From the NCBI GenBank assembly GCA_000161975.1, contig GG688422.1, positions 186,001 to 250,000 on the forward strand: 64,000 bases of DNA. Direction: 5' to 3'. Every line of letters begins with the position of its first letter. Position 1 is the stretch's first letter. The stretch comes from Eubacterium saphenum ATCC 49989. Its GTDB lineage: Bacteria > Bacillota > Clostridia > Peptostreptococcales > Anaerovoracaceae. A program made the position numbers and the translations under genes. The notes beneath the pieces are model-generated. The model had not been told where the DNA came from and made no database searches. It worked only from the letters and a program-made list of their open reading frames with translations. Positions 17,461 through 26,257 of this stretch are shown here, in pieces.

Positions 17461-18267
17461 ATGTTATTAGCTTTTGATGTTGGGAATTCCAATATTGTTA
17501 TTGGTGTGTTCGATAATTTGCATATGAAACACAGCTTTCGAATAGAGACAAACGGCAACAAGAGTGCAGATGAATACGGAATGATTGTAAACCAGTTCTT
17601 CAGCTATGAAAAGATAAACATGAGCGATATTGATGACATAATCATTTCAACTGTCGTGCCTTCAGTGCTATATTCCCTTCAGCATTTTTCAAGAAAGTAC
17701 TTTGGAAAAGAGGCTATAGTGGTAGAGCCCGGCATAAAGACGGGAATAATAATTAAATACGATAATCCAAAGCAGGTAGGTTCTGATAGAATCGTAAATG
17801 CGGTTGCGGCTTATCACAAATACGGAGGACCTGTAATAATAATAGACTTCGGTACGGCTACAACATTTTGCGCAGTATCCAAAAATGCGGAATACCTTGG
17901 AGGTGCAATAGCACCGGGTATAAAGATAGCATCCGAAGCGCTTTTTGAAAAAACGGCAAAGCTACCTAAGATAGAACTCGAAGATCCCGGCAAGGCTATA
18001 TGCAGAAACACCATAAACAGCATGCAGGCTGGTGTTGTGTACGGTCACATGGGAATGATTAAGTTTATAGTAGAAAAAATGAAAAAGGAAATCATAAACT
18101 GCGCAAGCATCGGTTGCTGCGATGATGAAATTATAAAGGTCATAGGAACGGGCGGAATGGCTACCATGATAGACAAAGGGACCCAGGTTTTTGATGCGGT
18201 TGAGCCGCATCTTACGCTCGAGGGACTTGCACTGATATACGAAAAAAATAATGATAACTCCAGGTAA
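17461..18267 (+). CDS. coaX: Type III pantothenate kinase
   Basis: Phosphorylates pantothenate, the first committed step of coenzyme A synthesis. At 268 residues it has the ASKHA-fold phosphate-binding opening LLAFDVGNSNIVIGVF, the GSDRIVNAVAA segment (about 102-112), the DFGTATTF motif (about 129-136) and the GGAIAPGI segment. These are diagnostic of CoaX rather than CoaA. AGGAGAAG precedes ATG 17461. The 3' end overlaps dusB by 17 bases, a coupling often seen in Bacillota. Confidence 0.95.
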   Translation: MLLAFDVGNSNIVIGVFDNLHMKHSFRIETNGNKSADEYGMIVNQFFSYEKINMSDIDDIIISTVVPSVLYSLQHFSRKYFGKEAIVVEPGIKTGIIIKYDNPKQVGSDRIVNAVAAYHKYGGPVIIIDFGTATTFCAVSKNAEYLGGAIAPGIKIASEALFEKTAKLPKIELEDPGKAICRNTINSMQAGVVYGHMGMIKFIVEKMKKEIINCASIGCCDDEIIKVIGTGGMATMIDKGTQVFDAVEPHLTLEGLALIYEKNNDNSR

Positions 18268-19261
18268 TGTTATAGGCGACATAGAACTTCCATCTCCCTT
18301 TTTGATGGCACCTCTGGCAGGATTTACTGATAATGCGGTAAGAACCATAGCTTTGGAGTTTGGAGCGGGACTTGTATATTCTGAAATGGTTAGCGCCAAG
18401 GGTCTTATCTATGAGCAAAAAAATACCGAAGAACTCCTTGATTTTAGAGGTGCTGATGGCTTTATCGCCATTCAAATATTCGGGAGTGATCCGGATGCTG
18501 TTGCGCACGGAATACAGTGTATAGAGAATAAGGGAAATGCAATAGTAGATATAAATATGGGCTGTCCCATGCAAAAGATCGTAAAAAGCGGTTCCGGCGC
18601 AGCTCTAATGAAAAGACCGGACATCATTTATGATATGGTAAAAGACGCTGTAAAGATCACGCAAAAACCTGTTACTGCGAAGATAAGAATTGGTTGGGAC
18701 AATAATAATATCAATGCCGTTGACTGCGCTAAGGCGATTGAAAGTGCCGGCGCAAGTGCAGTAGCAGTTCATGGAAGAACCGCTAAACAGAAGTATGAAG
18801 GCAGTGTAAATAGGGATGTAATAGCTTCAGTAAAACAAAGCGTTTCTATACCCGTTATTGGCAATGGTGATATAAAAAGCGCTAAAGAAGCTCTGGAATT
18901 TATGGATGAAACAGGCTGTGATATGGTTATGATAGGAAGGGGAGCCATAGGTAAACCTTGGATTTTTAAATCGTGTAACATGGCGCTTTCTGAAATTCGT
19001 AAGGGTAAGAGCATAGATGAGATTACTGAATACGAGCCCTGTGCAGATGAAATTTTGAATACATTAAAAAAATTGATAGACCTTACGGTATCATACAAGG
19101 GTGAAAAGAGGGCTTTGCTTGAGCTTAGAAAGAAATTATCCAAATATTTAAAGAACACATCGGGAGTTAAGGATTATCGAAAGCGACTTTATGAAGCCGG
19201 AACAAAAATAGAACTTATGGGCATAATATATGAGTATTGTGATAAATTAAGCCGGTTATAA
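18251..19261 (+). CDS. dusB: tRNA-dihydrouridine synthase
   Basis: An FMN enzyme that reduces specific uridines in the tRNA D-loop. The 336-residue protein has the TIM-barrel opening LMAPLAGFTDNAVR, the catalytic-Cys motif DINMGCPMQKIVKSGSGAAL (about 96-115), the KIRIGWD flavin-site strand and VMIGRGAIGKPWIF near 230. It belongs to the DusB/Dus1 group common in Bacillota. It starts inside the 3' end of coaX. Confidence 0.95.
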   Translation: MITPGNVIGDIELPSPFLMAPLAGFTDNAVRTIALEFGAGLVYSEMVSAKGLIYEQKNTEELLDFRGADGFIAIQIFGSDPDAVAHGIQCIENKGNAIVDINMGCPMQKIVKSGSGAALMKRPDIIYDMVKDAVKITQKPVTAKIRIGWDNNNINAVDCAKAIESAGASAVAVHGRTAKQKYEGSVNRDVIASVKQSVSIPVIGNGDIKSAKEALEFMDETGCDMVMIGRGAIGKPWIFKSCNMALSEIRKGKSIDEITEYEPCADEILNTLKKLIDLTVSYKGEKRALLELRKKLSKYLKNTSGVKDYRKRLYEAGTKIELMGIIYEYCDKLSRL

Positions 19262-19264
19262 AAA

Positions 19265-19273
19265 TGCTATAAT
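19265..19273 (+). promoter_or_regulatory. Extended -10 promoter element for proB
   Basis: TGC followed by a perfect TATAAT, 25 bases before the proB start codon. No convincing -35 hexamer is seen, which is compatible with an extended -10 promoter. Confidence 0.55.
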
Positions 19274-19298
19274 ATAGCTATTAAATATGGAGGATTGT

Positions 19299-20087
19299 AT
19301 GGGAAGATTAAGTGAAGCTATATTAAAAAGCGATAAGATTGTGATAAAAATCGGCAGCAATGTTCTTTCGGACGACAATGGCAGGGTTAATGAACTTATA
19401 TTCAAGGACATTGCAGAGCAGGTGACTGAATTATATAACATGGGGAAAAAGCTCATGATAGTTTCATCGGGTGCAGGAATTTGTGGCGTCGGTGAACTCA
19501 ATAAGTGGGACAGGCGAAGGGATCTTAACTATAGGCAGGCTCTATGTGCTATAGGCCAGGTGGAACTCATAAATGCATATAAAAAGTATCTTAATAAAAT
19601 GGATATGAAGGCGGCGCAGATTCTCCTTACAAGAAATGATTTTAAAGATAGCGGTAGATCGCTAAGCATCAGAAATGTGCTCTTTACGCTCATAGATGAG
19701 GGAGTTATCCCAATTATAAACGAGAATGATACCGTTGCCACTGAAGAGCTTAAGATAGGAGATAATGATACCTTGGGCGCTTTGACGGCGGAGCTATGGA
19801 ATGCGAACCTTCTTATAATGCTCGGACAAATATCAGGAATTTACGATAAGTCCCCCGATAAAACGGATGCAAAACTCATAAAAGAGGCCAGCGACCTTGA
19901 TGAACTTAGAAATTCAATTGAAATCGGGGATAGAAGCGATTTTGGAAGCGGGGGCGTGGAAACGAAGCTAAGTGCCGCCGAAAGGCTTAAAAGCCACAAT
20001 ATTCCTGTTATTCTACTTAATGGAAAGCATGAACATGCAATAATAAAAGCTATTAACGACAAGGAAGACGGTACTATTTTATATTAA
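19299..20087 (+). CDS. proB: Glutamate 5-kinase without PUA domain
   Basis: Phosphorylates L-glutamate in the first step of proline synthesis. The amino-acid-kinase fold is complete: KIVIKIGSNVL at the N-terminus, VSSGAG, PIINENDTVA, GDNDTLGALTAEL and the GSGGVETKLSAAE ATP-site segment. At about 262 residues it ends after the kinase domain and lacks the C-terminal PUA domain found in E. coli ProB. Such short forms are known in other bacteria. ATG 19299 follows GGAGG with good spacing, whereas the earlier ATG 19287 overlaps that site. proC follows directly. proA is not in the window. Confidence 0.93.
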   Translation: MGRLSEAILKSDKIVIKIGSNVLSDDNGRVNELIFKDIAEQVTELYNMGKKLMIVSSGAGICGVGELNKWDRRRDLNYRQALCAIGQVELINAYKKYLNKMDMKAAQILLTRNDFKDSGRSLSIRNVLFTLIDEGVIPIINENDTVATEELKIGDNDTLGALTAELWNANLLIMLGQISGIYDKSPDKTDAKLIKEASDLDELRNSIEIGDRSDFGSGGVETKLSAAERLKSHNIPVILLNGKHEHAIIKAINDKEDGTILY

Positions 20088-20102
20088 AATCGGGAGGATC
20101 GT

Positions 20103-20906
20103 ATGAGAAGTATAGGATTTATAGGCGTAGGCAATATGGGCGGAGCGATAGCAAAGTCCATCTTAAATAAAAAGGACGGCGCCGATACCATCTATGTTTT
20201 TGATGCAGATGATAAAAAGAAGGATGACTTTGCGGGTTTAGGCGCTGTGGCTACTGCTTCAGCTAAGGAGCTTACTAAAGCATCCGACGTTGTTTTTTTA
20301 GGAGTAAAACCCGATATTGCATTGAATGTTTTGAAGGATATAGCTAGTGAATTTAACAGCAATAAGATTTTGATATCCATGGTATCTGCTACAACCATAG
20401 AAGAAATAGAAAATATTATAGGCGGAATGAAAATCATGAGAATTATGCCAAACACACCTGCCATGATAGGTGAAGGCACGACAGCGGTCTGTAGCAGCAA
20501 CAACATGTCTAAGGCGGATGTGGATGAAGCAATTGCTATTATAGAGATGTTTGGGAGCACTTATATGATTGAGGAGGATCTCATGCATTGCGCCATAGGG
20601 ATCAGCGGTTCGAGTCCCGCCTATACCTACATGTACATAAAACAACTCATGAACTCCGCCATTACAAGGGGGCTCTCTGAAAAAACTGCAAGGGACGTTG
20701 CCGCACATGCTGTGATAGGAGCTGCAAAAATGGTGCTTTCGAGTACCGAATCTCTTGATACATTGATAGATAACGTTTGTTCAAAGGGCGGTACTACGAT
20801 TGAAGCTGTTAATTTACTCGAAAGTAATGGATTTTATGAACTTGTCGATAGAGGATTTAATGCGGCTTATGAAAAGTCTAAGGCTATGAGCGAGGAAAAT
20901 AATTAA
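20103..20906 (+). CDS. proC: Pyrroline-5-carboxylate reductase
   Basis: Reduces pyrroline-5-carboxylate to proline with NAD(P)H. The 267-residue protein has the Rossmann opening IGFIGVGNMGGAIAKSI, VFLGVKPD, the conserved IMRIMPNTPAMIGEG segment and the C-terminal SKGGTTIEAVNLLESNGF signature. It lies 15 bases after proB behind GGGAGGATC, so proB and proC form one proline operon, and its stop codon overlaps the start of the following Nudix gene (TAATG). Confidence 0.97.
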   Translation: MRSIGFIGVGNMGGAIAKSILNKKDGADTIYVFDADDKKKDDFAGLGAVATASAKELTKASDVVFLGVKPDIALNVLKDIASEFNSNKILISMVSATTIEEIENIIGGMKIMRIMPNTPAMIGEGTTAVCSSNNMSKADVDEAIAIIEMFGSTYMIEEDLMHCAIGISGSSPAYTYMYIKQLMNSAITRGLSEKTARDVAAHAVIGAAKMVLSSTESLDTLIDNVCSKGGTTIEAVNLLESNGFYELVDRGFNAAYEKSKAMSEENN

Positions 20907-21448
20907 TGATTTTTAGGGAAGAAACGATAGACAGTAAGCTCGTTTATGACGGCAAGGTGATAAAGGTATGCGAAGAACATGTCAGAGTAGAAACGGGTAA
21001 TATAGCGACGAGAGAGATAGTAATGCATAGAGGCGCAGTTGCCGTTGTTGCGCTTACAGATGATAACAAGATAGTTTTAGAAAAGCAGTATCGAAAGGCT
21101 ATAGACGATGTTGTGCTTGAAATCCCTGCGGGGAAAATAGAACACGACGATGATGATATTAAAGGTAGAGCCAGAACGGAGCTTATGGAGGAGACAGGTT
21201 TTGATGCAAAGGATATTAAGCTCATCCATAAGAGTTTTCCAAGTGTGGGTTATTCCAAGGAAGAGATATATTTTTATTTAGCAACGGAGCTGACACCGGG
21301 GAAGCCCTGTACGGAAGAAGGAGAAAACATTGAAATTCTACTCATGGATTTTGATGAAGCCTATAAAATGGCAAAAGAAGGTAAGTTTTTGGATGCAAAG
21401 TCAACCATAGGAATTTTAATAGCTTATTTAAATAAATACAGTGAATAA
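20906..21448 (+). CDS. Nudix hydrolase, ADP-ribose pyrophosphatase type
   Basis: A 180-residue Nudix protein of the NudF/ADPRase group, which probably hydrolyses ADP-ribose or related nucleotide sugars. The Nudix box is recognisable from about residue 77 (GKIEHDDDD...ELMEETGFD). The conserved E after the first five residues is D, and one residue (T) is inserted between R and the EUxEE part, while the metal-binding EE pair is kept. The HRGAVAVVALTD and VGYSKEEIYFYLA segments also match the group. Start and stop of the neighbours overlap, so it is translated with proBC. Confidence 0.88.
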   Translation: MIFREETIDSKLVYDGKVIKVCEEHVRVETGNIATREIVMHRGAVAVVALTDDNKIVLEKQYRKAIDDVVLEIPAGKIEHDDDDIKGRARTELMEETGFDAKDIKLIHKSFPSVGYSKEEIYFYLATELTPGKPCTEEGENIEILLMDFDEAYKMAKEGKFLDAKSTIGILIAYLNKYSE

Positions 21449-21680
21449 TTATAGAAACATAAATATAGCTTCAAAAGATAACATCTGTATGGTGCGTTTT
21501 CGCACACCGAGGAAGAATTAATGATGGATAAGCTTTTAAAGTAACGTTTTCAAGATGTAATATCAAGGACTTTATATGGTGTAAACAACAATTATGTTAT
21601 ATGTTATTAGAGAAATTTATGATTAAGTAAAAATCGCCGATAAATATGTAAGTTAAAAAATGCACAGAAGGATATGGAGT
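21449..21680 (+). other. Intergenic stretch with a hairpin
   Basis: No gene of note. A perfect small hairpin, GTGCG-TTTT-CGCAC at 21492-21505, lies 44 bases after the Nudix stop but has no T tract, so it may be an RNA-stabilising or weak terminating structure. The remainder is AT-rich. Confidence 0.45.
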
Positions 21681-22577
21681 ATGAAGAAAAATAAGGATAT
21701 GAAAAACTTTTTTGTGTATCTTGAAAAAGACAGATCTCTTTCTACGAGCACAATAGGAGCATATCATGAAGATCTGCAAGCCTTTCACATATTCGTCTAC
21801 GGAAAGGGCATAAAAGGATATAAGAGGGTAAAAAATACGGATATCGATGATTTTGTCGAAAACTTAAAAAGGCAGGATTATGCGCCGGCTACCATAAGAA
21901 GGAGGATATCATCTGTAAGAGCCTTCTATAATTATCTTGTAAATACTGGGGCTATGAGAAAGAATCCAACTCTAGGACTTAAGGCACCTAAACTCAACAA
22001 AAAAACTATAGATTATTTCACCGTCGAAGAAATAGATTTGCTTCTTGCTTCTGTTACAGACGACACGGATAGTGGTATAAGAGATAAGGCCGTACTTGAA
22101 TTAATGTATGCGGCAGGGCTTCAACTGACTGAGCTTTTAGAACTTAAAATGAGCGATGTGGATATAAGAGCCGGTCTTATTACAGCGGGGCTTAAAAAAA
22201 GGAGGGTAATACCGATCGGAAGTCATGCAAGGAAGGCTGTAGAAAAATATATTTCAGATGTGAGGAAACTCAAATTTTCAAAGCTTAGTAAAAAAGATGC
22301 TTCAAGTCCTCTTTTTGTAAATTATCTGAATAAAAAATTTTCAAGGCAGGGCATATGGAAAATATTTAAGGATTATGCAGCCAAAACCGGCATTATAAAG
22401 TTTACACCCAACATGCTGAGAAATTCTTTTGCCGTACACATGCTTCAAAACGGCGCAGATATCAAAACCGTGCAAGAACTCATGGGACATGAAAACATTT
22501 CGATCACAAAGCAATATTACATTGAAATTCCAAGCAGTACAAAGCTCGTTTACGACAAAACCCATCCAAGAGCCTAA
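21681..22577 (+). CDS. XerD-like tyrosine recombinase with two catalytic residues replaced
   Basis: A 298-residue protein with full-length XerD architecture: a SAM-like N-terminal core-binding domain (about 5-90) and a C-terminal catalytic domain. The numbering happens to match E. coli XerD. K172, R247, H270 and Y279 are present, but the first catalytic Arg is Gln148 (CAA at 22122-22124, in AAGLQLTELL) and the His of HxLR is Asn244 (AAC at 22410-22412, in TPNMLRNSF). These changes should strongly impair strand cleavage, so the protein may bind DNA or assist another recombinase (inference). The frame is otherwise intact. ATG 21681 is preferred over 21660 because AGAAGGA lies 8 bases upstream. 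Confidence 0.88.
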   Translation: MKKNKDMKNFFVYLEKDRSLSTSTIGAYHEDLQAFHIFVYGKGIKGYKRVKNTDIDDFVENLKRQDYAPATIRRRISSVRAFYNYLVNTGAMRKNPTLGLKAPKLNKKTIDYFTVEEIDLLLASVTDDTDSGIRDKAVLELMYAAGLQLTELLELKMSDVDIRAGLITAGLKKRRVIPIGSHARKAVEKYISDVRKLKFSKLSKKDASSPLFVNYLNKKFSRQGIWKIFKDYAAKTGIIKFTPNMLRNSFAVHMLQNGADIKTVQELMGHENISITKQYYIEIPSSTKLVYDKTHPRA

Positions 22578-22709
22578 TGGTATACTATTAAATTTCAAGC
22601 CGGATATTGTTTGTAAATAGACACACCTAGGTGATATTCAAAATAAAATTTTCCGGTGCATAATAATATATTTTATAGTTACGGGTAGAATTAGAATTAA
22701 TATTCGGTG

Positions 22710-22738
22710 TTGATAAATGAATTAAGTGAAATTATAAT
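22710..22738 (+). promoter_or_regulatory. Consensus sigma-A promoter
   Basis: TTGATA (22710-22715), 17 bases, TATAAT (22733-22738). It sits 25 bases before the start of the next gene and probably drives that gene with dnaB and the DnaD-like gene. Confidence 0.8.
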
Positions 22739-22763
22739 TTTTCATAAAAGAAGGAGGTATATT

Positions 22764-23465
22764 ATGAGTGAACATCTTGGACCTATACACTATATGATGT
22801 ATGAAAAAATTTGTTTTCAGGATGAAATTACAGAAAAGCTACTTAGTAAAGAGGATAAGAAAGAATTGGATACATTGCATCCACCCGTTAAAAAGGGTGA
22901 TCTTAAGGATCTGATAGATATCCCCAATATCCACGGGTGGCTTTCATCCAGGATAGATATGGTAGAAATTAGGCTTTCCTATGCTCTTTCAAGGTGTAGA
23001 GAATATGCTGAAAAAATGTATGAAATAGGTAAAATGAAAGCTAAGGGCAAGAAGATTTCAAATATCGACGATCTGTTTTCGGATGTGAATATGATAATCT
23101 TGGATGGAATGCCCTGCGATGCCGCTTTACTTGCAAGTAAAGGCGCAGATGAGAGCCTTGTGCTTAAGACAAACCATGACCTTCATTCAAAATATGAAAA
23201 TGACAGTGTAGACCCGAATGACAGCTTGGATGACACGTGCGAAGGTTCGCATGACCACGACCATCATGAAAGCTTTGATGTTGATAAGACCGGCGCAAAT
23301 TTCAATCAGGATATAGAAAATAAAACAGAGGAGTATTTAAATAACGCTTCCTTATTTTATAAAGCCAGGTACTACCTTTTGAAGGGGTTTGCCGAGGAAC
23401 TTGGTTACAGCGTTACAATGACTTCCAATACGGATTATGTTATAATACCTCTTAAGAAAAAATAG
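22764..23465 (+). CDS. Conserved protein of unknown function with His/Asp-rich insert
   Basis: A 233-residue soluble protein I cannot name. It opens with SEHLGPIHYMMYEKI, contains NIHGWLSSRI near residue 54, an ILDGMPCDAALLASKG segment with a single conserved-looking Cys near 117, and NHDLHSKY near 138. An acidic linker with a GSHDHDHHESFD run near 165-176 looks able to bind metal ions. The C-terminal part (FYKARYYLLKGFAEELGYSV) is helical. Similar small proteins with HLGPIHY and IHGWL motifs are, from memory, scattered in Clostridia, but without an assigned role. AGGAGG precedes ATG 22764 and a consensus promoter lies just upstream. dnaB follows after 30 bases. Confidence 0.7.
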   Translation: MSEHLGPIHYMMYEKICFQDEITEKLLSKEDKKELDTLHPPVKKGDLKDLIDIPNIHGWLSSRIDMVEIRLSYALSRCREYAEKMYEIGKMKAKGKKISNIDDLFSDVNMIILDGMPCDAALLASKGADESLVLKTNHDLHSKYENDSVDPNDSLDDTCEGSHDHDHHESFDVDKTGANFNQDIENKTEEYLNNASLFYKARYYLLKGFAEELGYSVTMTSNTDYVIIPLKKK

Positions 23466-23495
23466 TCAATTCATCTATAGTTTGCGGAGGTATTA

Positions 23496-24869
23496 ATGCC
23501 CGAAGAGAGAAAATTACCACAGCATTTGTTTGCGGAAAGTTCGGTAATTGGTGCAATGGTAAATAATGAACAGGCGTGTATAGATGTATTTGAAATTCTA
23601 ATAAAAGAAGACTTTTACAAAAAGGAACATCAAGCAATATTTGAAGCCATGAGATCTTTGTATGACATCGGCAAGAATATTGATGTGATAACAATAGCTG
23701 AAGAACTTAAAAGACATGAAAAGCTGGAATTTGTGGGGGGGAGTGCTTATCTTCAAAGCCTAGTAGCGAGTGTACCCTTTGTAACCAATGCCGTTGAATA
23801 TGCAAAAATCGTAAAGGAAAAGGCAATATCGAGAGACCTTATAACGGCCTCAGGTAAGATTGCGGAAATTTGTTATAAGGATACTCAAAATAGCGAAAGT
23901 ATGCTCGATTACGCAGAGCATGAAATATTCAAAATAAGTCAATTAAACCAAAAAGGCATCGTGGAAAATATTGCAGATGTCCTTGAAAAGAACGAAAGAG
24001 AAATAGAATTAAGGCTTGAAAATAAGGGCTCGGATAATGAACTAAAAACGGGTTATCTTGAGCTTGATAAAATGCTTGGTGGACTTAAAAAGTCGGATTT
24101 AATCGTACTGGCGGCAAGGCCGTCTGTAGGTAAGACTTCATTTGCGCTAGGCATGATGCTCGGCGCTACTAAGAGAGAGAATAAGACGGCGCTGTTATTC
24201 AGCCTTGAGATGCCGTCTGAACAAATAGGCTTTAGAATGTTATCTATGGAAAGCAATGTAACCATGGATGTAATGTTAAGAGGTGATATGTCAGATGCAG
24301 ACCATGATGTTATATCCAGTGTAAAAAATGAAATAGCAAACAGAAATATACTCATAGATTCAACACCCGGAATCACAATTTCAGAAATGAGAAGTAAGTG
24401 CAGAAAAATCAAACATGAAAGAGGGCTCGATCTTGTAGTGGTGGACTACATGCAGCTTATGGCGCTTGATAAAAATATAGAGAGCAGGCAACAGGAAATA
24501 TCTGAAATATCAAGACAGCTAAAGCAGCTTGCAAGGGAGATGGAATGCCCGTTTGTAGTGCTATCACAGCTCTCAAGGCTTTCTGAAAGAAGAACGGGAC
24601 ATAGACCGATGCTGTCCGATCTTAGGGATAGCGGTGCCATAGAACAGGATGCTGATGTTGTATTGATGTTATTTAGAAAGGATCTATATACGGATGAATC
24701 AGAACAGGAGATGGGAAATGAAGATAATGAAGTATTCAGCGATCCGGATGAGCCTAAAAAGGTAAATATCATAATTGCTAAGAATAGAAACGGCGCTACA
24801 GGTGATGTTGTGATGTATTGGAAACCTGAAAATATGACATTTAGAGATATCGAATGGAGTGCAGTGTAA
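23496..24869 (+). CDS. dnaB: Replicative DNA helicase DnaB
   Basis: The hexameric 5'-3' helicase of the replisome (457 residues, usual length). It has an N-terminal DnaB helical domain (PQHLFAESSVIGAMV...), a RecA-like core with Walker A ARPSVGKTSFALG (about 206-218), FSLEMPSEQIGFRML, Walker B LVVVDYMQLM and the VLSQLSR...DLRDSGAIEQDADVV segment. It is followed without a gap by a DnaD-family gene (TAATG overlap), so helicase and a helicase-loading factor are made together. Confidence 0.97.
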   Translation: MPEERKLPQHLFAESSVIGAMVNNEQACIDVFEILIKEDFYKKEHQAIFEAMRSLYDIGKNIDVITIAEELKRHEKLEFVGGSAYLQSLVASVPFVTNAVEYAKIVKEKAISRDLITASGKIAEICYKDTQNSESMLDYAEHEIFKISQLNQKGIVENIADVLEKNEREIELRLENKGSDNELKTGYLELDKMLGGLKKSDLIVLAARPSVGKTSFALGMMLGATKRENKTALLFSLEMPSEQIGFRMLSMESNVTMDVMLRGDMSDADHDVISSVKNEIANRNILIDSTPGITISEMRSKCRKIKHERGLDLVVVDYMQLMALDKNIESRQQEISEISRQLKQLAREMECPFVVLSQLSRLSERRTGHRPMLSDLRDSGAIEQDADVVLMLFRKDLYTDESEQEMGNEDNEVFSDPDEPKKVNIIIAKNRNGATGDVVMYWKPENMTFRDIEWSAV

Positions 24870-26200
24870 TGCGCACAAGGTCTTTATCCAACATGCATTT
24901 CGGTGTTACCGGCATAGAAAACATGATAATCAGCGAATATCTCGTAGGGCTTAATGAAGATGAAATTAAGGTATATCTCTATGCATTGATGCTGTCAAAC
25001 ACAAAGGAAGAATTTCATATTTCCGATATCGCAAGGGGGCTTAGAGGAGATGAGAAAGCAATAAGAAAGTCGCTGAAATCACTTAAGGACAACGGTCTTA
25101 TTACATTCGACAAGGATATACTTACAGAGGATCCTAAAATAATAAGCTTCATATCCGTAGCTGATGAATTTTATTTTGGCAGTTCTGATAAAACAGTAGA
25201 AAATAATGCAAGCAGATGTGATGATAATACTTCCTCAGATTCGAAAGCCTGTCACGCTGAAAAAACTCTTGATAAAAATCCGGATAATAATGCCGATCAA
25301 GCATATGATTCAACTAAAGAAGAATTGTTTAACAGGATAGAAAAATTGACAGGAACCACGTTGTCAACGCAATCACTTAAGGGGATAAATTCGTTCCTGG
25401 AAAAAAATATGGAGCCCGCTGTCATAGAGAAGGCCTTTGAAAAGGCATTTGAAAGAGAAATAACAAATTGGAAATATGTAAAGGCTATTTTAAGGGATTG
25501 GTACGATAGCGGCATTATGGATATCAATACATTGTCAACCGTTGAAGAAATAGACGGTAGCAGACAAAGGCAGTATAAAAGCATTTTGAAAAGACTTGGA
25601 ATTACAAATTACTTCAACCCTTCAGATGCACAAAAGGAAGTTATAAACAAGTGGCTCGATAAATATGGCCTTACCGAAGAAAAAATTCTTAATTACGGTC
25701 GTAAAATGGAAAATACGTATAACAAGAACATAAACTACCTTGATAAAATCATAAAGACAGAGATTAAAGCACATGAAATAACGGCTGAAGACGTAAAAAA
25801 ATACATTAAAAGCGTCATCTACGAAAGAAGCATCAATAGATGGAGAGAAAAACAAAAAAAAATCGAAAGAGATGTGGAGGGCTATAAAAATATAGCCAAG
25901 AAATTAAATGAATTAAGAGCGCTTGAATCAAAAATGATGTTTTCAGAAGACGATAATAAAAAGGCTAAAATGGCAAAAATTCAGAAAGAAAGGATTAATT
26001 TATTAAAAAAACGAGATCAGCTACTTAAAAAATCCGGATTTACTGCGGATGACCTTGAAATACAATATTCCTGCATGAAATGCAAAGATTCGGGAGTACT
26101 ACCTAGTGGCTGGAGATGTTCTTGTGTTAAAGAAAAATACAAAGAAGCTGAGAATTGGTATAGAATGCGAGATCAAAAGATAAAAAACTTTAAAGGATAG
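24869..26200 (+). CDS. DnaD-domain primosome protein fused to a DnaI/DnaC-type zinc finger
   Basis: A 443-residue protein. The N-terminus (about 1-110) is a DnaD-type winged helix (EYLVGLNEDEIKVYLYALMLS, DIARGLRGDEKAIRKSLKSL). After an acidic linker come two DnaB_2/DnaD C-terminal helical units (about 150-240 and 240-315; FEREITNWKYVKAILRDW is the hallmark). Residues about 330-443 resemble the N-terminal part of the helicase loader DnaI/DnaC, ending in a zinc-finger pattern C402-x2-C405-x11-C417-x-C419. The AAA+ ATPase domain that normally follows is absent: the frame stops soon after the finger and the next gene starts 57 bases on. ATG 24869 overlaps the dnaB stop; an earlier ATG at 24854 lies inside dnaB. 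I infer a role in helicase loading. Confidence 0.82.
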   Translation: MRTRSLSNMHFGVTGIENMIISEYLVGLNEDEIKVYLYALMLSNTKEEFHISDIARGLRGDEKAIRKSLKSLKDNGLITFDKDILTEDPKIISFISVADEFYFGSSDKTVENNASRCDDNTSSDSKACHAEKTLDKNPDNNADQAYDSTKEELFNRIEKLTGTTLSTQSLKGINSFLEKNMEPAVIEKAFEKAFEREITNWKYVKAILRDWYDSGIMDINTLSTVEEIDGSRQRQYKSILKRLGITNYFNPSDAQKEVINKWLDKYGLTEEKILNYGRKMENTYNKNINYLDKIIKTEIKAHEITAEDVKKYIKSVIYERSINRWREKQKKIERDVEGYKNIAKKLNELRALESKMMFSEDDNKKAKMAKIQKERINLLKKRDQLLKKSGFTADDLEIQYSCMKCKDSGVLPSGWRCSCVKEKYKEAENWYRMRDQKIKNFKG

Positions 26201-26257
26201 GTTAAATTTTGAGGGCAGGCTAATATAAAAAGGTGAAAGAGAGATAGATATAATTTT

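Noticed and set aside
22604..22640. Palindrome CACCTAGGTG after the XerD-like gene as a possible dif/attachment site
   Set aside because: Only 10 bases and lacking the 28-base two-arm dif layout; not enough to call.
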